From Corythucha ciliata (lineage: Eukaryota > Arthropoda > Insecta > Hemiptera > Tingidae), in contig CM075939.1 in the NCBI GenBank assembly GCA_038030265.1, positions 21,433,253 to 21,497,252 on the forward strand: a stretch of 64,000 nucleotides of DNA, given 5' to 3'. Within the stretch, counting starts at the first letter, position 1; each line of letters opens with the position of its first letter. Positions 35,901 to 43,600 of this stretch are shown here, piece after piece. The position numbers and the translations under genes are program-made. Under the pieces are notes generated by a model. That model was given only the letters and a program-made list of their open reading frames with translations, was not told where the DNA came from and searched no databases.

Positions 35901-38157
35901 AGTTGAGCCCTTCATCATTGGAAAATGTTAACTTTCAGATGCCATTTTTAGTCAAGAATGGGTAGAACAAATTTATGAAGTTTTTTCTCGAGTTATTCGT
36001 GAAGAAGGACTATTGGAGTAAGTAATGAGCACCAGAACGGATTTTTCAGTCATCATTGTGGAATAAGGCCCAAATGAGGGGAAAACCTGTCGAAGTTGAT
36101 CGATGCATTCAGCGCTACGAAATTAGTTTTGAAATGAACCAAATTCATCAGCGTTCACATCCAGCAGGCTATGGGTCTTTAAAGAAAAATGGTCGACTGT
36201 GGAGGATTTCAAGTGACTTATACCCACATTTACGTTTTATGAACGTCCTATGATTCAAGGAACCGTTAAGAACAGTTTTTGTCACAATAAAAACATCTGT
36301 TCTAAAGGCCCGTGTACACGTGCAATAAAATTGCAACACTTAAATTGCGAGAGTTGGTCTCAGACACTTTTGACAAGAAGACATAAGTATACAGGCCACT
36401 TGATGATTACAAATCAAGTGTCAGACACTTTTCGAGCAACTTTTCAAAAGTGTCTGAGAGCGAAATGTCGCAATTTTATGTCACCTTAATGCCTTAAAGA
36501 ATTTCAAGGGTTCCTTAATTTCAAGGACCGTTCAGGGCATTACTGACAATATTTTGGTGGCCGAAAAATGAGTTTTGGACATAAAATTGACAAAATAAAT
36601 TAAATGAAAGTGATATATTCCGGACGACGATGGAAGGGCCTAGCCAAACACGATTCGAGTTTCGAGAAAAAATGGGCTACTCGGCGGGATTTGAACCCGC
36701 AATTTCTGGATTACTAGTCCAGCACGCTACCAATTGCGCCACGGTGACGCCTTTGGAAGTTGTACTGCGAAGAATCAGCTACGCTGAACCCCACCCAGGG
36801 CCATTGTTTCTCGAAACTCTAGGCGTTTCTCCTTATTACAAAGGTGAACCACGCCGGTGTTATCATATCGTAGATGTAGTTCTATAGATGAAGAAAGACG
36901 TTGTCGCCGGTATTTAATTAAATAAATTAAATGAAAGTGATATCTTCCGGACGACGATGGAAGGGCATAGCCCAACACGATTCGAGTTTCGATAAAAAAT
37001 GGGCTCCCTGACGGGATTTGAACCCGCAACCTCTGGATTACTTGTCCAGCACGCTACCAATTGCGCCTAGGTGACGACTTCGAATCGTGTTGGGCTGTGC
37101 CCTTCCATCGTCGTCCGGAAGAGATCGTTTGGTTGCACTTGGGTTTACCACAAGGCACGATTTTATCCCCAGAAGTACACACAAACTTATTCCGACTCGT
37201 GGGCTGAATGGAATATTCTGCTAAAAGAAGACAGCTGAGCTCCTGCAATAGTCTCTTCTCCAGGTCGGATGGAATGAAAATCGTCAAAAGGAGCCAAATC
37301 TCCGTCCAGCCGGATGCCATTAGGTCTCCTTTTAACGTTCCTACATCCTTGAACATATAAAACCTTGAAATTCCCATTTCTCCATATTCTCGAATTCGGT
37401 GAAATGGTCATTATGAGTTATTTATTATGACAATGTTGAGTAAAACGACGTAGGAAACAACAGAACAATCGAGTGTAGCACGGTTAGCGGGAGTTTTTCG
37501 GAAAATTTGCAAAAATATTTAGGATAATGACGCCGGGTAAAGGTTCCGGCGTTTACACCGAAGTTATCCAGCGACACCTCTCTCTGGACATAAGTGTAAA
37601 GTGTCAGACATAAACTTGACTGTATAAAATCTGATGAAAATCTCTGGAAGTTTGTGTTTGCACCGAGGAAATTTGTGTCTGATACTAAATTTCAAGCAAT
37701 AAGTGTCGTGGGACTTAGGATGTAAACGCAAACGCACCTTTATAGATATAGAATCATAAACCGGTGGCCTTTTCTTTTATTCTGAGGGCAACATGAAATA
37801 ATTTCTGTTTAATTAATTAGTCGAATAAAAACCCCTGGGCCCTATTGCACAATGTTTTATTAGCTAATAATATAGCTAATATTAGCTAATAAAACAGCTG
37901 TAATATTAGCTAATAAAACATTGTGCAATAGGGCCCTGCTATACAATAATTATTATTACTTTTATCTCACTAGCTCTATTAGAATAAATGAAGCTCACCT
38001 GGCTCTTCTTCGTCCTCATCAGCCGGTACGAAGTAGGAAGAATTGAAGGTGGGAACCGAAAGAAATGGCGAAGGGGTTGTGGTATGGGGAGAGGGCATGG
38101 CGCCAGTACGTCTTCTGTAATTCAGCCTGGGGTCTCCTCCGGTGATTCGTGGTAAAC
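20981..38157 (-). CDS. Unrecognised single-pass membrane protein, C-terminal 374 residues
   Basis: Eight minus-strand exons join without a frame break: 38157-37999, 24023-23936, 22447-22400, 22112-22001, 21942-21757, 21693-21531, 21422-21237 and 21165-20981, ending in TAG. The start lies upstream of what I could find. The visible protein has a Thr/Pro/Ser-rich outer stalk with an NSS glycosylation site and an acidic DEDEEEPG stretch. One membrane helix follows (about 60-81, VALACFLTLLPLMFGLVSYF), then basic EPRKSRRAPFQRP. The 290-residue tail is polar and acidic, includes the hydrophobic patch GSIITMTMKNNHLIVETEV, and ends in a low-complexity segment. The layout is that of a type I receptor or adhesion protein with a signalling tail. 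The family was not recognised. Exon phases (1, 2, 2, 0, 0, 1, 1) agree at every junction. The first intron is 13,975 nt and contains DDA1 and several transposons; the join across it rests only on phase and content. Confidence 0.75.
22131..22141. repeat. Short CA microsatellite
   Basis: A CACACACACA run in an intron of the membrane-protein gene, just upstream of its fourth visible exon. Confidence 0.6.
22940..23530. repeat. Degenerate 30-nt array (AATTCGCGGCTAAAATTGA)
   Basis: In an intron of the membrane-protein gene. About 18 diverged units of the family also present at 11, 26, 48 and 58 kb. Contains a short AGAGAGAGAG run at 23408-23430. Confidence 0.7.
24030..25730. other. Intronic DNA, no gene recognised
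   Basis: Lies inside the 14-kb intron of the membrane-protein gene. Contains a poly-C run (about 24508-24518) and AT-rich stretches. No exon or transposon end could be supported. Confidence 0.5.
25740..26690. repeat. Degenerate 30-nt array, split by a Harbinger derivative
   Basis: Units of the CTAATTCGCGGCTAAAATTG family run from about 25740 to 25984 and resume from about 26345 to 26690. The Harbinger deletion element at 25987-26325 inserted between them. Confidence 0.65.
25987..26325 (+). mobile_element. Harbinger deletion derivative with transposase N-terminal remnant
   Basis: Perfect TTA duplications flank the element (25984-25986, 26326-26328). The ends AGGAGCCCATAGACGGTCAG and CTGATCGTCTAGGGGCTCCT are inverse with few mismatches. 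Inside, a frame over about 26095-26239 reads LYVLFLLTAAALQLKRNKTR then KMRKRRW. This resembles the Ala/Leu- then Arg/Lys-rich opening of PIF/Harbinger (DDE_Tnp_4) transposases. The catalytic part is absent, so this is an internally deleted, non-autonomous copy. It belongs to a different family from the element at 30.1 kb, whose ends differ. Confidence 0.75.
26936..27082. mobile_element. GC-rich palindromic element with AATAGTATATTACGAT ends
   Basis: Outer arms AAAAAATAGTATATTACGAT and its near inverse (GTACGCTACTATTTTTT) enclose inner GC-rich arms (GGGCGGTAT with ATACCGCCC, and GAGGGCGAC with GTCGCCC). The whole forms one long hairpin. A relative lies at 56692-56843. A further fragment of the GC-rich part (TACGCCCGGC) occurs twice at 27449-27535. 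Confidence 0.65.
27138..27252. repeat. Decayed hairpin related to the 14475 MITE
   Basis: Starts TAAAGCCCTGTTCA like the 14475 element. Arms ATGCATCTGTGGAGTC and its inverse at about 27235-27250 pair. Confidence 0.5.
27780..28160. repeat. Degenerate GCGAAATT array
   Basis: Loose units of about 40 nt (CGCGAAATT, TTTTTGAG, AAGCCA). Intronic with respect to the membrane-protein gene. Small ORFs on the minus strand are by-products of the repeat. Confidence 0.55.
28880..29203 (-). CDS. DDA1: DDA1 (DET1- and DDB1-associated protein 1)
   Basis: Intronless 107-aa frame from ATG at 29203. The N-terminal two thirds match the DDA1 family from memory: a GLPSYNADNFSKF opening, RPPVYIRT, then SECVIVNDKTNILIRYMNRK, followed by a charged helix (KQEKEEIDRARKR). 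The C-terminus is a low-complexity Ser/Pro/Ala stretch ending in basic KKKRK, a possible nuclear signal. DDA1 is a small subunit of CRL4 ubiquitin ligases that binds DDB1 and links to DET1. Length is normal (about 100 aa). The gene sits on the same strand inside the 14-kb intron of the membrane-protein gene, so it needs its own promoter upstream of 29203. The lack of introns could reflect a compact gene or retroposition; no poly(A) tract follows it, which argues against a recent retrocopy. Confidence 0.93.
   Translation of the reverse strand: MSIISEFITGLPSYNADNFSKFSDGTRSMSTKRPPVYIRTDDSPSECVIVNDKTNILIRYMNRKQEKEEIDRARKRSAPDPSWNGSPSSSSPATAAGKKKRKEPDDC
29204..30095. other. Intergenic/intronic DNA between DDA1 and the Harbinger element
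   Basis: Should contain the DDA1 promoter (just above 29203). Near 29870-30065 there are several GATATC-type words (GACAGATATCCGTGGG, GAGAGATATCTGTGGG) that look like fragments of an old repeat. No exon seen. Confidence 0.4.
30101..30132 (+). repeat. Duplicated Harbinger left terminal repeat
   Basis: GGTGCTCGCACA occurs at 30101-30112 and again at 30121-30132. The right end has a single copy. Confidence 0.8.
30464..32408 (+). CDS. Harbinger-associated MADF/BESS DNA-binding protein
   Basis: Two exons, 30464-30596 and 31741-32408, join (GTAAGT donor, TTCTTCTAG acceptor) to 266 aa. Residues 1 to about 95 form a MADF (Myb/SANT-like) domain: LVTLVQEYPFLYDLEDSRYC, NAWEEIGNKM, CKNRWKALRDCYRKAV, then WRLEKQMEFLMPYV. 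A polar Ser/Pro/Thr-rich linker follows. Near the C-terminus HLHKYFAAVEETVR and LQVKVKSHISRILHDAEF look like a BESS-type helix pair for protein contacts. In animal Harbingers a second protein of this kind binds the element's DNA and helps bring the transposase to the nucleus. The single intron contains the whole second exon of the transposase gene on the other strand. AATAAA at 32404 overlaps the stop codon. Confidence 0.9.
30692..32761 (-). CDS. PIF/Harbinger transposase (DDE_Tnp_4)
   Basis: Two exons, 32761-32460 and 31616-30692, join (GTAAGT donor, TTTTTTCAG acceptor) in frame to 408 aa. The split codon is AG|G. The N-terminus is acidic then basic (DKNRRKVWVHKINQGRSSFG) with the MSEEKYFELL helix. 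A helix-turn-helix region follows (FLATGDSFGTIAFSF, GESTVRKIV). The catalytic domain shows IDGKHV (D172), LIDVGSCGKNSDGGV (D213), VGDEAFPL and ARNVSEDAFGILSKKFR (E301), then CCLHNFLR. These are the DDE residues and spacing of the family. The enzyme cuts and pastes the element at TWA sites. Start chosen at ATG 32761; the frame runs open further upstream into the terminal region without another ATG. Its intron contains the MADF gene's second exon. Confidence 0.94.
32912..33055. mobile_element. MITE with CAGGGGCCTTATTC ends
   Basis: 144 bp; begins CAGGGGCCTTATTC and ends GAATAAGGCCCCTG, perfect inverse. Lies 18 bp beyond the Harbinger right end. Related one-sided fragments (GGGGCCTTATTCCGAAC, GGCGGGATAATGTTATTTCT) occur near 18630-18715, 42570-42650 and 46830-46910. 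Confidence 0.75.
33065..33560 (+). repeat. TACAGGGTG-type repeat head
   Basis: Starts CAGGGTGTAACAGAAAAGTC after TA. Contains a GTCCGATTACTTATGGTTTT block similar to GTCCGATTCCTAATAGTTTC at about 34930. The other end was not found. Similar heads start at 3165, 34175, 34863 and 51742. Confidence 0.5.
33749..34154. repeat. Inverted pair of Penelope-type 3' modules with hammerhead-like motif
   Basis: The minus-strand arm (33840-33749) and plus-strand arm (34061-34154) are about 93 bp each and roughly 90% identical by eye. They share GATGCCGAACAGGCGAAACC, GGACACACCTCAACAAGG and ACTTATCTAATTTGTAT-like words. They face each other across about 220 bp of unrelated sequence, including a poly-G run at 33986-33995. 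The GCCGAACAGGC-GAAAC-CGGTC layout matches the hammerhead stem II and core of Penelope-like elements. ORFs drawn across the region are chance frames. Confidence 0.65.
34056..34084 (+). ncRNA. Hammerhead ribozyme-like motif with intact core
   Basis: CTGAAGA matches the core CUGANGA. One extra U, then stem II GCC-GAACA-GGC, then GAAAC, a stem III of two or three base pairs (ACC/GGU) and the cleavage triplet GTC at 34082-34084. The flanks ACA (34053-34055) and TGT (34085-34087) can start stem I, with further pairing after a mismatch. Very short stem III is known from Penelope-element hammerheads. The extra U between core and stem II makes activity uncertain. The opposite copy (33840-33815) has lost the CUGANGA part. 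Confidence 0.5.
34175..34860 (+). repeat. TACAGGGTG-type repeat head
   Basis: Starts CAGGGTGTTAACATTAAGG directly after TATA. No inverse end was found. No coding sequence. Confidence 0.45.
34863..35440 (+). repeat. TACAGGGTG-type repeat head
   Basis: Starts CAGGGTGTTTCTGAAATGG after ATATA. It shares the CCGATTCCTAATAGTTTC block with the element at 33065 but is otherwise diverged. Confidence 0.45.
35559..35598. repeat. Two tandem copies of a 20-bp palindrome
   Basis: TTGTGGGTCACACCCACAAG repeated exactly twice. The unit's GTGGGT and ACCCAC arms pair, so RNA or single-stranded DNA could form two hairpins. Confidence 0.85.
36597..36751 (-). mobile_element. tRNA-derived SINE, copy 1
   Basis: The minus strand from 36751 reads like a tRNA. 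It has an A box (TGGCGCAATTGGTAGCG), an anticodon arm CTGGA-CTAGTAA-TCCAG and a T arm (B box) GCGGG-TTCAAAT-CCCGC. The acceptor stem does not pair, so it is not a working tRNA. It continues into a tail (CGAATCGTGTTTGGC, CCTTCCATCGTCGTCCGG) and ends in TTCATTTAATTTATTT. The head-plus-tail layout is that of a pol III SINE. Confidence 0.8.
36918..37077 (-). mobile_element. tRNA-derived SINE, copy 2
   Basis: Second member, 326 bp from the first and in the same orientation. Head 37077-37000 with the same A and B boxes. The anticodon loop is CAAGTAA, so the invariant U33 is lost. The tail runs to about 36918 and ends in TTTAATTTATTTAATTAA. It is followed on its head side by an inverted copy of its own tail (37080-37123). 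Confidence 0.8.
36942..37123. repeat. SINE tail in inverted orientation, forming a hairpin around copy 2
   Basis: The plus-strand 37080-37123 (CGAATCGTGTTGGGCTGTGC and onward to CGTCGTCCGGAAGA) is the inverse of 36942-36986, the tail of SINE copy 2. The tRNA-like head is thus enclosed by about 44-bp inverted arms differing at one or two positions. Confidence 0.8.
37837..37936. repeat. 100-bp near-perfect hairpin (GGGCCCTATTGCACAATGTT)
   Basis: Both arms carry GGGCCCTATTGCACAATG and TTTTATTAGCTAATA, and the centre repeats ATTAGCTAAT words. A MITE-like foldback just 60 bp from the exon at 37999-38157. Confidence 0.8.
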
Positions 38158-40170
38158 CTGCAGCATCAACAATGGAGAAATATCATTACAAACCACAGCA
38201 ATTCATCTGGTTCACAAGATATCATTTTGAAACTAGCGAAGTTTACGCCCTTCATTGCTTTCCAATTTCGTTCAACAGTGACGAACAGGCGGAAGGTGAA
38301 AAAAGACGTGGTTGTTGAGGTACTCAGGGAACGGGGCAGAAAAGTCAAGTAGGGTTGAAAAGTGGTAAAGAGGGTGGGACGGGGTTTTATTTTGCAGCAA
38401 TATTCCGTCTTTCTTCGCATTGCCAAAAAAGAATTCCAATCTGGTAAGAACAAGAAAGATTATTTTAACCCACCCCCAACCCCTTTATAAACACAATAGT
38501 AAGAAGCGAACTGAAAATTGTTTTGCTTGGAGCAACGTAATAAAGTATTAATTCAATGTCAATGTTTCCTTTTTCAAAATATTAAGCTCCGTTTGAAAAG
38601 AGGCAAGAGCGGCACTAATGAGAAAGTATATAGAGAAGGGATCAGAGCGTCAAATGGAAATTAGTTTGTTAGGAGGATCACAATTTAATAAAAACTGATG
38701 ACAAAAGAGACTGGAAAATGAAAGGATCATCCTCGCTCTCAAGCAAGTCCTCAACATAGAATTAATTACAAAAGAATTCAAGAATATACACAGTGTTATT
38801 AAAAAAAGGTGTGGGAGGGGGGGGTGTACATGCTGTCGAGCGTTGAACCCCCTCACCCCTACATTACAACCCCTATCCAAATGCACTCGTTAATGTTGTG
38901 GTTTGACCTTTCGGATTATTGCCACTCAAAGATCCAAATATTGATGGATGAACTTGTTCAATCAAAAAACCATCCATCAGCGATTACTTTTCATTTCACC
39001 TTTGTTGAATACATATTACCTAAGTAATTATTATACCAGTTCACATTCAATGATGAAAAGGGCTCTGTGCTCCTGTAGGCTAAACTTCAGATTTGCCCCC
39101 CAAAAAATGTTCGCCCTGTTTACTTTCTGCCTCTTTAAGCCTTCTGAAACTACTTGGGAAGTATTATGCATGAAGGCTGACCCCGTCTTTGGTTCTCAAA
39201 GGGTATAAACATAAACGCGTCAAAAATGCATTAGTTAGTCAAGGTTTAAATTAAACGCATCCATATGGGCTTCATTGTCTGGAAAAACCAAGAGATCAAG
39301 TCAACTACAAGACTACAACTAAGAACAACTATTGACGAAGAAAGTTACTTCTGAATTGTTGCATTTTGGACTCACGCAATAAGGTGAATTGCAGACATTA
39401 TTTTTTTCAAACGCTGTGAACGTACTTTTAATTCAAGAACGGAAAGCCCTTCATTTAATATCGTTTACTCCGCTTAAGAACTTCGATTTATCCCTTCAAG
39501 TAGGTACGATAACTCTCCGAAAACAACGAACTGAAAGTATAGGGCGGCAGTCTTCAAGTGCTATTGCACTTGGTATGAGCGAAGGTTTCACACTCGATAA
39601 AAATCTTCAGATTACATTGTAATGAGCTGGCTGTGCTCATTGAATGATGAAAAGAGGTATGAGGCGTGGTGTATCCGTGATAATGCTCGCTTCAAACTTT
39701 TTTTCCTCTTCTAACAAATAAGCTACGCTCGCGTGCTCGCGAGCTGTCAGATTTCTTTGAGCATCTAGAGAGCCGTCAAAAGTTTTAAATGAGAACCAGA
39801 AATATATCACGGGGAGAAAATTGCATCAAGTCAAGCGGTTGAATTCTCGGGAACGGGTATTTATTTGCACTGAATAGTAATGAAAATGGTGTCTTGTGGC
39901 GGCGACATTGTGGGGTTGATATTTTCGTTCATTATAAATGAAGTTGTCTTTTCACGTATCTTGAATTTGATGACAGAACCTGTGTGGTCTTAATCTGCCC
40001 TTCTACTGAGCCATCCACAGTGTTTTTCCCCCTTTTAAAAACATGGAGGTTGAACCTAGGAATAAGTCACAGGAACAGTCTCATTATATGCATATACCGT
40101 CGCTACAGCCTATTTGGATACCCAAGGTTGTTTTAACACATGAAAATTATTATCTGGTTGTTACCAGACT
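38158..40170. other. No gene recognised
   Basis: Earlier exons of the membrane-protein gene could lie here or beyond, but none with matching phase and convincing content was found. A poly-G tract lies at about 38815-38822. ORFs are short and without family features. Confidence 0.4.
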
Positions 40171-40177
40171 GGGAATG

Positions 40178-40668
40178 CAATGAGGAAGTAAACATTTTCC
40201 AAAATCATGCTGTTGTGGTAGCTTGGGTACCAAAACTCATGAAAACACGATCCGTTCAAATAAAATCAGGCCCTTTATTTTTTTATTAATTTTTAAAACT
40301 ATTGGGTTGCGGGACCCATTTGAAATAGGCTAGATAGACTGATGACGTAATAACAGCATTCGCGTGACCTTCACTATAGCTTCTCACAAATCAAACAATA
40401 GGACTTAAGAGAATGGGAAGGACACAAGGGGCAAGACATGATAACAGCCATGATGCGGAGGATTGGGAGGGGTCACAACCCCTTAACTACGTCACGAGTC
40501 ACAGACCGGCCGTTTAAAGTAACAAGAAAATTGGCAAGTTTTATTATTTCGCTATAAAACGAAATCAATCATTCACGCGCTAATATTCAATTCCTGGTCG
40601 TATTTAGTCATTTTATTTCGAAAAAAAATGTTTCCAGCGATTTTTATTTTTTATGTTACTTCCTCATT
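40178..40668. mobile_element. MITE with ATGAGGAAGT inverted ends
   Basis: Begins GCAATGAGGAAGTAAACATT and ends GTTACTTCCTCATTGC. The ends match the family at 4711 and 46016, but the interior differs. About 490 bp, non-coding. Confidence 0.6.
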
Positions 40669-40669
40669 G

Positions 40670-43600
40670 CTGACAATCAGCCCGCATTCTGAGAGCTGTC
40701 GAAGTAAATTTTTAACAACAATTTGAAGAATTATTACAAATTTAAATGCTCTCCGGGCTCTCAAACACGAGTAGTTACTAATTTTGACGAATATGTCCAA
40801 CTCAAAAAAGACGGCACACAGATTTCCCTTTGTTGCAGATTTTTAGCTCAGAGCAATGTAATTTAGTGGCAATGTTTGCAAGGCTTAGGGCGCAGTCTGG
40901 GCCGGTTTCAAGGGTCTACCCATGCAGAAACTAGTGGTTCTACACTACTCTACTAGCGGAATGTTCAGACCCAAAACTTTATAAATTCGAAGATGTGATG
41001 TTATTTTGCGGCCGACTTTGGGCGCTACCGGGAGCGTCTAGCCCGGGTTCCACGGGAAATATAAAAAACAACCCTAAACTTGCAATTTTAAAAAGTAGGT
41101 ACTTATTCAGACCCGAAACTTACAATTTCGCGGCTTTTCATCAAACTGTGGGAGCTCTCAGAACCGGCTATCCTGGAGTCCAAACTCACTGTCTAAAAAA
41201 AAAAAGAGCCCTCTCGTTTCATTAAAATTGCATGATTTGAACCGCTGAACCTCGAGTAGAGTTTAGCGCCGTAATTCGTTGTTACGGCCGCTCGAAGCTT
41301 GTCGGCTATTCTAATGAAAAAGGATGATGGGGGGGGGGGGGTGCTAAAGAATTGTTTTGTTTTTTTCAGTAGGTACCACGAATTTTTTTAAAAAAAGCTT
41401 AAAATACGTTTAATTTTTAGTCCTTGAGAAGAATTATTCACACATAATTATAGCGTTTTCATTTTGCAAAAAATTCTGCCCCAGTGCAGTTTCACCCTTC
41501 ACCATTAGCATTAGCAAACGATTTAATTCAGAGAGAACGGGTGGGAATGAACTATACCTCAGGGCAACGGAAAACTTGTAATGCACCCCGCGAAAAAAGC
41601 ACTTAGCTTGTATTATTATTTATTATGTTGAGAGTGGAGGGAGGGAGTAGCTCCCACAAAGAGGAAACCGTCATGGTAATAACAAGAGAAATTCACAAAA
41701 TTAGGCAGATCATTAACCCCCCCCCCCTACTATCACCACCACAACCACCCACGAAGTTGGCGAACTTCAAAGCCGGTAAATCAAGCACAATATATAAATG
41801 GATATGAAAATTCGACAATTCCGTCAAGAAATTGCGTGCGTCAAGCAGAATAAGACCAGATTAAACAAAACGACATCGATACCTGTGCCTGGGCGGGTTG
41901 ATTTGCAGAGAGGAATGGATTGTGTAGAGGAGCCATTCTTAGGCTTGCAGGACGTCTCGATAAACGTTCTCGGGTTTTCAACGGCTAAGCCCCACGAAAT
42001 TCTTTTCTTTTCTTTTTTAGTTACTAAAGCCCAATAAATTGGTTGTGTGAAGGGTTGTGATCACCCCTATTGCCATACAAGTCTGAAGCCATGTTTGTTA
42101 ATTTCAATTTCCTTCATCTCCAGAAATATTCTTTTGTACCTTCTCACACACTGCATATGACTCTTCCTGTCAAATGAGCAGATTGATTCTGACGCTCTGC
42201 AAATCATCTCAAATTTTGGCCATAAGCTGCCTCAATCAGCCCAGAAACTTGGAAAGTGAAGTAGCAAAAGCAGGCCCGGTAATGCCTGGGGTCCAGAAAT
42301 TCACCAGGATCAACTTAACACCGGTGTTAGGACTGCACCCCTCCACCCAATCACCCGGATCCGGTGCACCATCCTCCCCGGCTTTGCCCCATGCCTACGA
42401 CGGAAATAGTACATAATACCTATTTATGAAATGAAATGGGGAACTTGCATGAATGCCCGATTTAGGGTAAAAATATACTATTGAAATGGCACATCGACAG
42501 AAGGATATTAACGGTAGTTACAGCATGATTGGTGCGTCTGGTTATTTTAAATAATTTTCGAAGTTCTTCAGGGGCCTTATTCCGAACAGTCGTGAAAACA
42601 TGCCGCAAGCGGGATCCAAGGACTCCGAATTTCTGAATAGGGCCCGGATGGGCGTGAACAGATGGTGCGAGGGGAAATGACGCCAATGTGCAGTTGTGAA
42701 GCATATGAGGGAACTCTCTCGGGAACTCTCTTCTTGTTACAAATAACAAGAAAAATTTAACCCCATAAAAAGCGTTATCCCCCCCCCTTTCCCCACACCA
42801 TCCATTCAACTGAATGCCCTTTGAACCCCCTTCCCTTGTCCTCCTACTCGCGTCAGCCAATAGTCTCGGTAATTATAACTTGTTTATTTACCGAATTGCT
42901 GAGTTTTCCACGTTTGTGGTATTTTTATTATTGTCCGAAAGGCTTTTGACCCGGAAAACGGTCGATGAAAAAAATCCCGCAAGGCGGTTGATGTGATGGT
43001 GGGAGAGTGTTATTTCTGAGCATGGTAAAGGAGCTGGTAAAGCCCCTTCGGATCCCTCTTGCGGCTTATGGTATAATGTTGACAAGAAAACTTGATAAAA
43101 TTATATCTCCTTTCCTTTTTTCCATCTTCGAACCGTAAGATGTTTCGTAATGAGTAGCACGAGCCTTTGATGAAGATGCGGGCAGAAGTGATCAGCCACT
43201 TGTTGTTTAAAGTCGCAATTAACCCCCAATTTGATTTATTATTAATTATTTATGTTTGCTTAATGAGACTCCCCAAACCTTCGGATTTATTCCTTTCTGG
43301 TCTCCTTGTTACCCATGAATCAGTCTTCATAATTGCACTTGCACATCGTGATGTCGACGCCAGTAGATTTCGACGCGCTTCTCTCAAACTTCTTCTTTTT
43401 CTTTGAAGACATTAAAAGTCACGTGAATGTTGGGCTGTCAGCGATAAGTATACTCTTCACTTGAAACTTGAGGCCTCAGCAATATCTTGTCTGTATTTTA
43501 TAACTAGGTTTTTTTTTTTTTTATAGAAAAATGATTATAATTTTAGCTCCCACTCCCCTATTCACCGTCCGCAAAATTAGACATATCAACTATCTAAAGA

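Noticed and set aside
35939..36022. Possible terminal exon after CTTTCAG, ending in REEGLLE and a stop
   Set aside because: Only about 27 codons with an acceptable acceptor, and no upstream plus-strand exon with matching phase was found.
36674..36751. Functional tRNA-Thr (AGT) reading of SINE copy 1
   Set aside because: Anticodon and T arms fit, but the acceptor stem does not pair and the sequence continues into a SINE tail; copy 2 has lost U33.
36630..37029. ORFs with phrases such as YSAGFEPAISGLLVQH and MRVQIPSGSPF
   Set aside because: These are translations of tRNA-derived SINE heads (B-box DNA), a common false gene.
42462..42860. 132-codon minus-strand ORF, considered as an upstream exon of the membrane-protein gene
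   Set aside because: No splice signals in the right phase, and it overlaps a GGGGCCTTATTCC repeat fragment.
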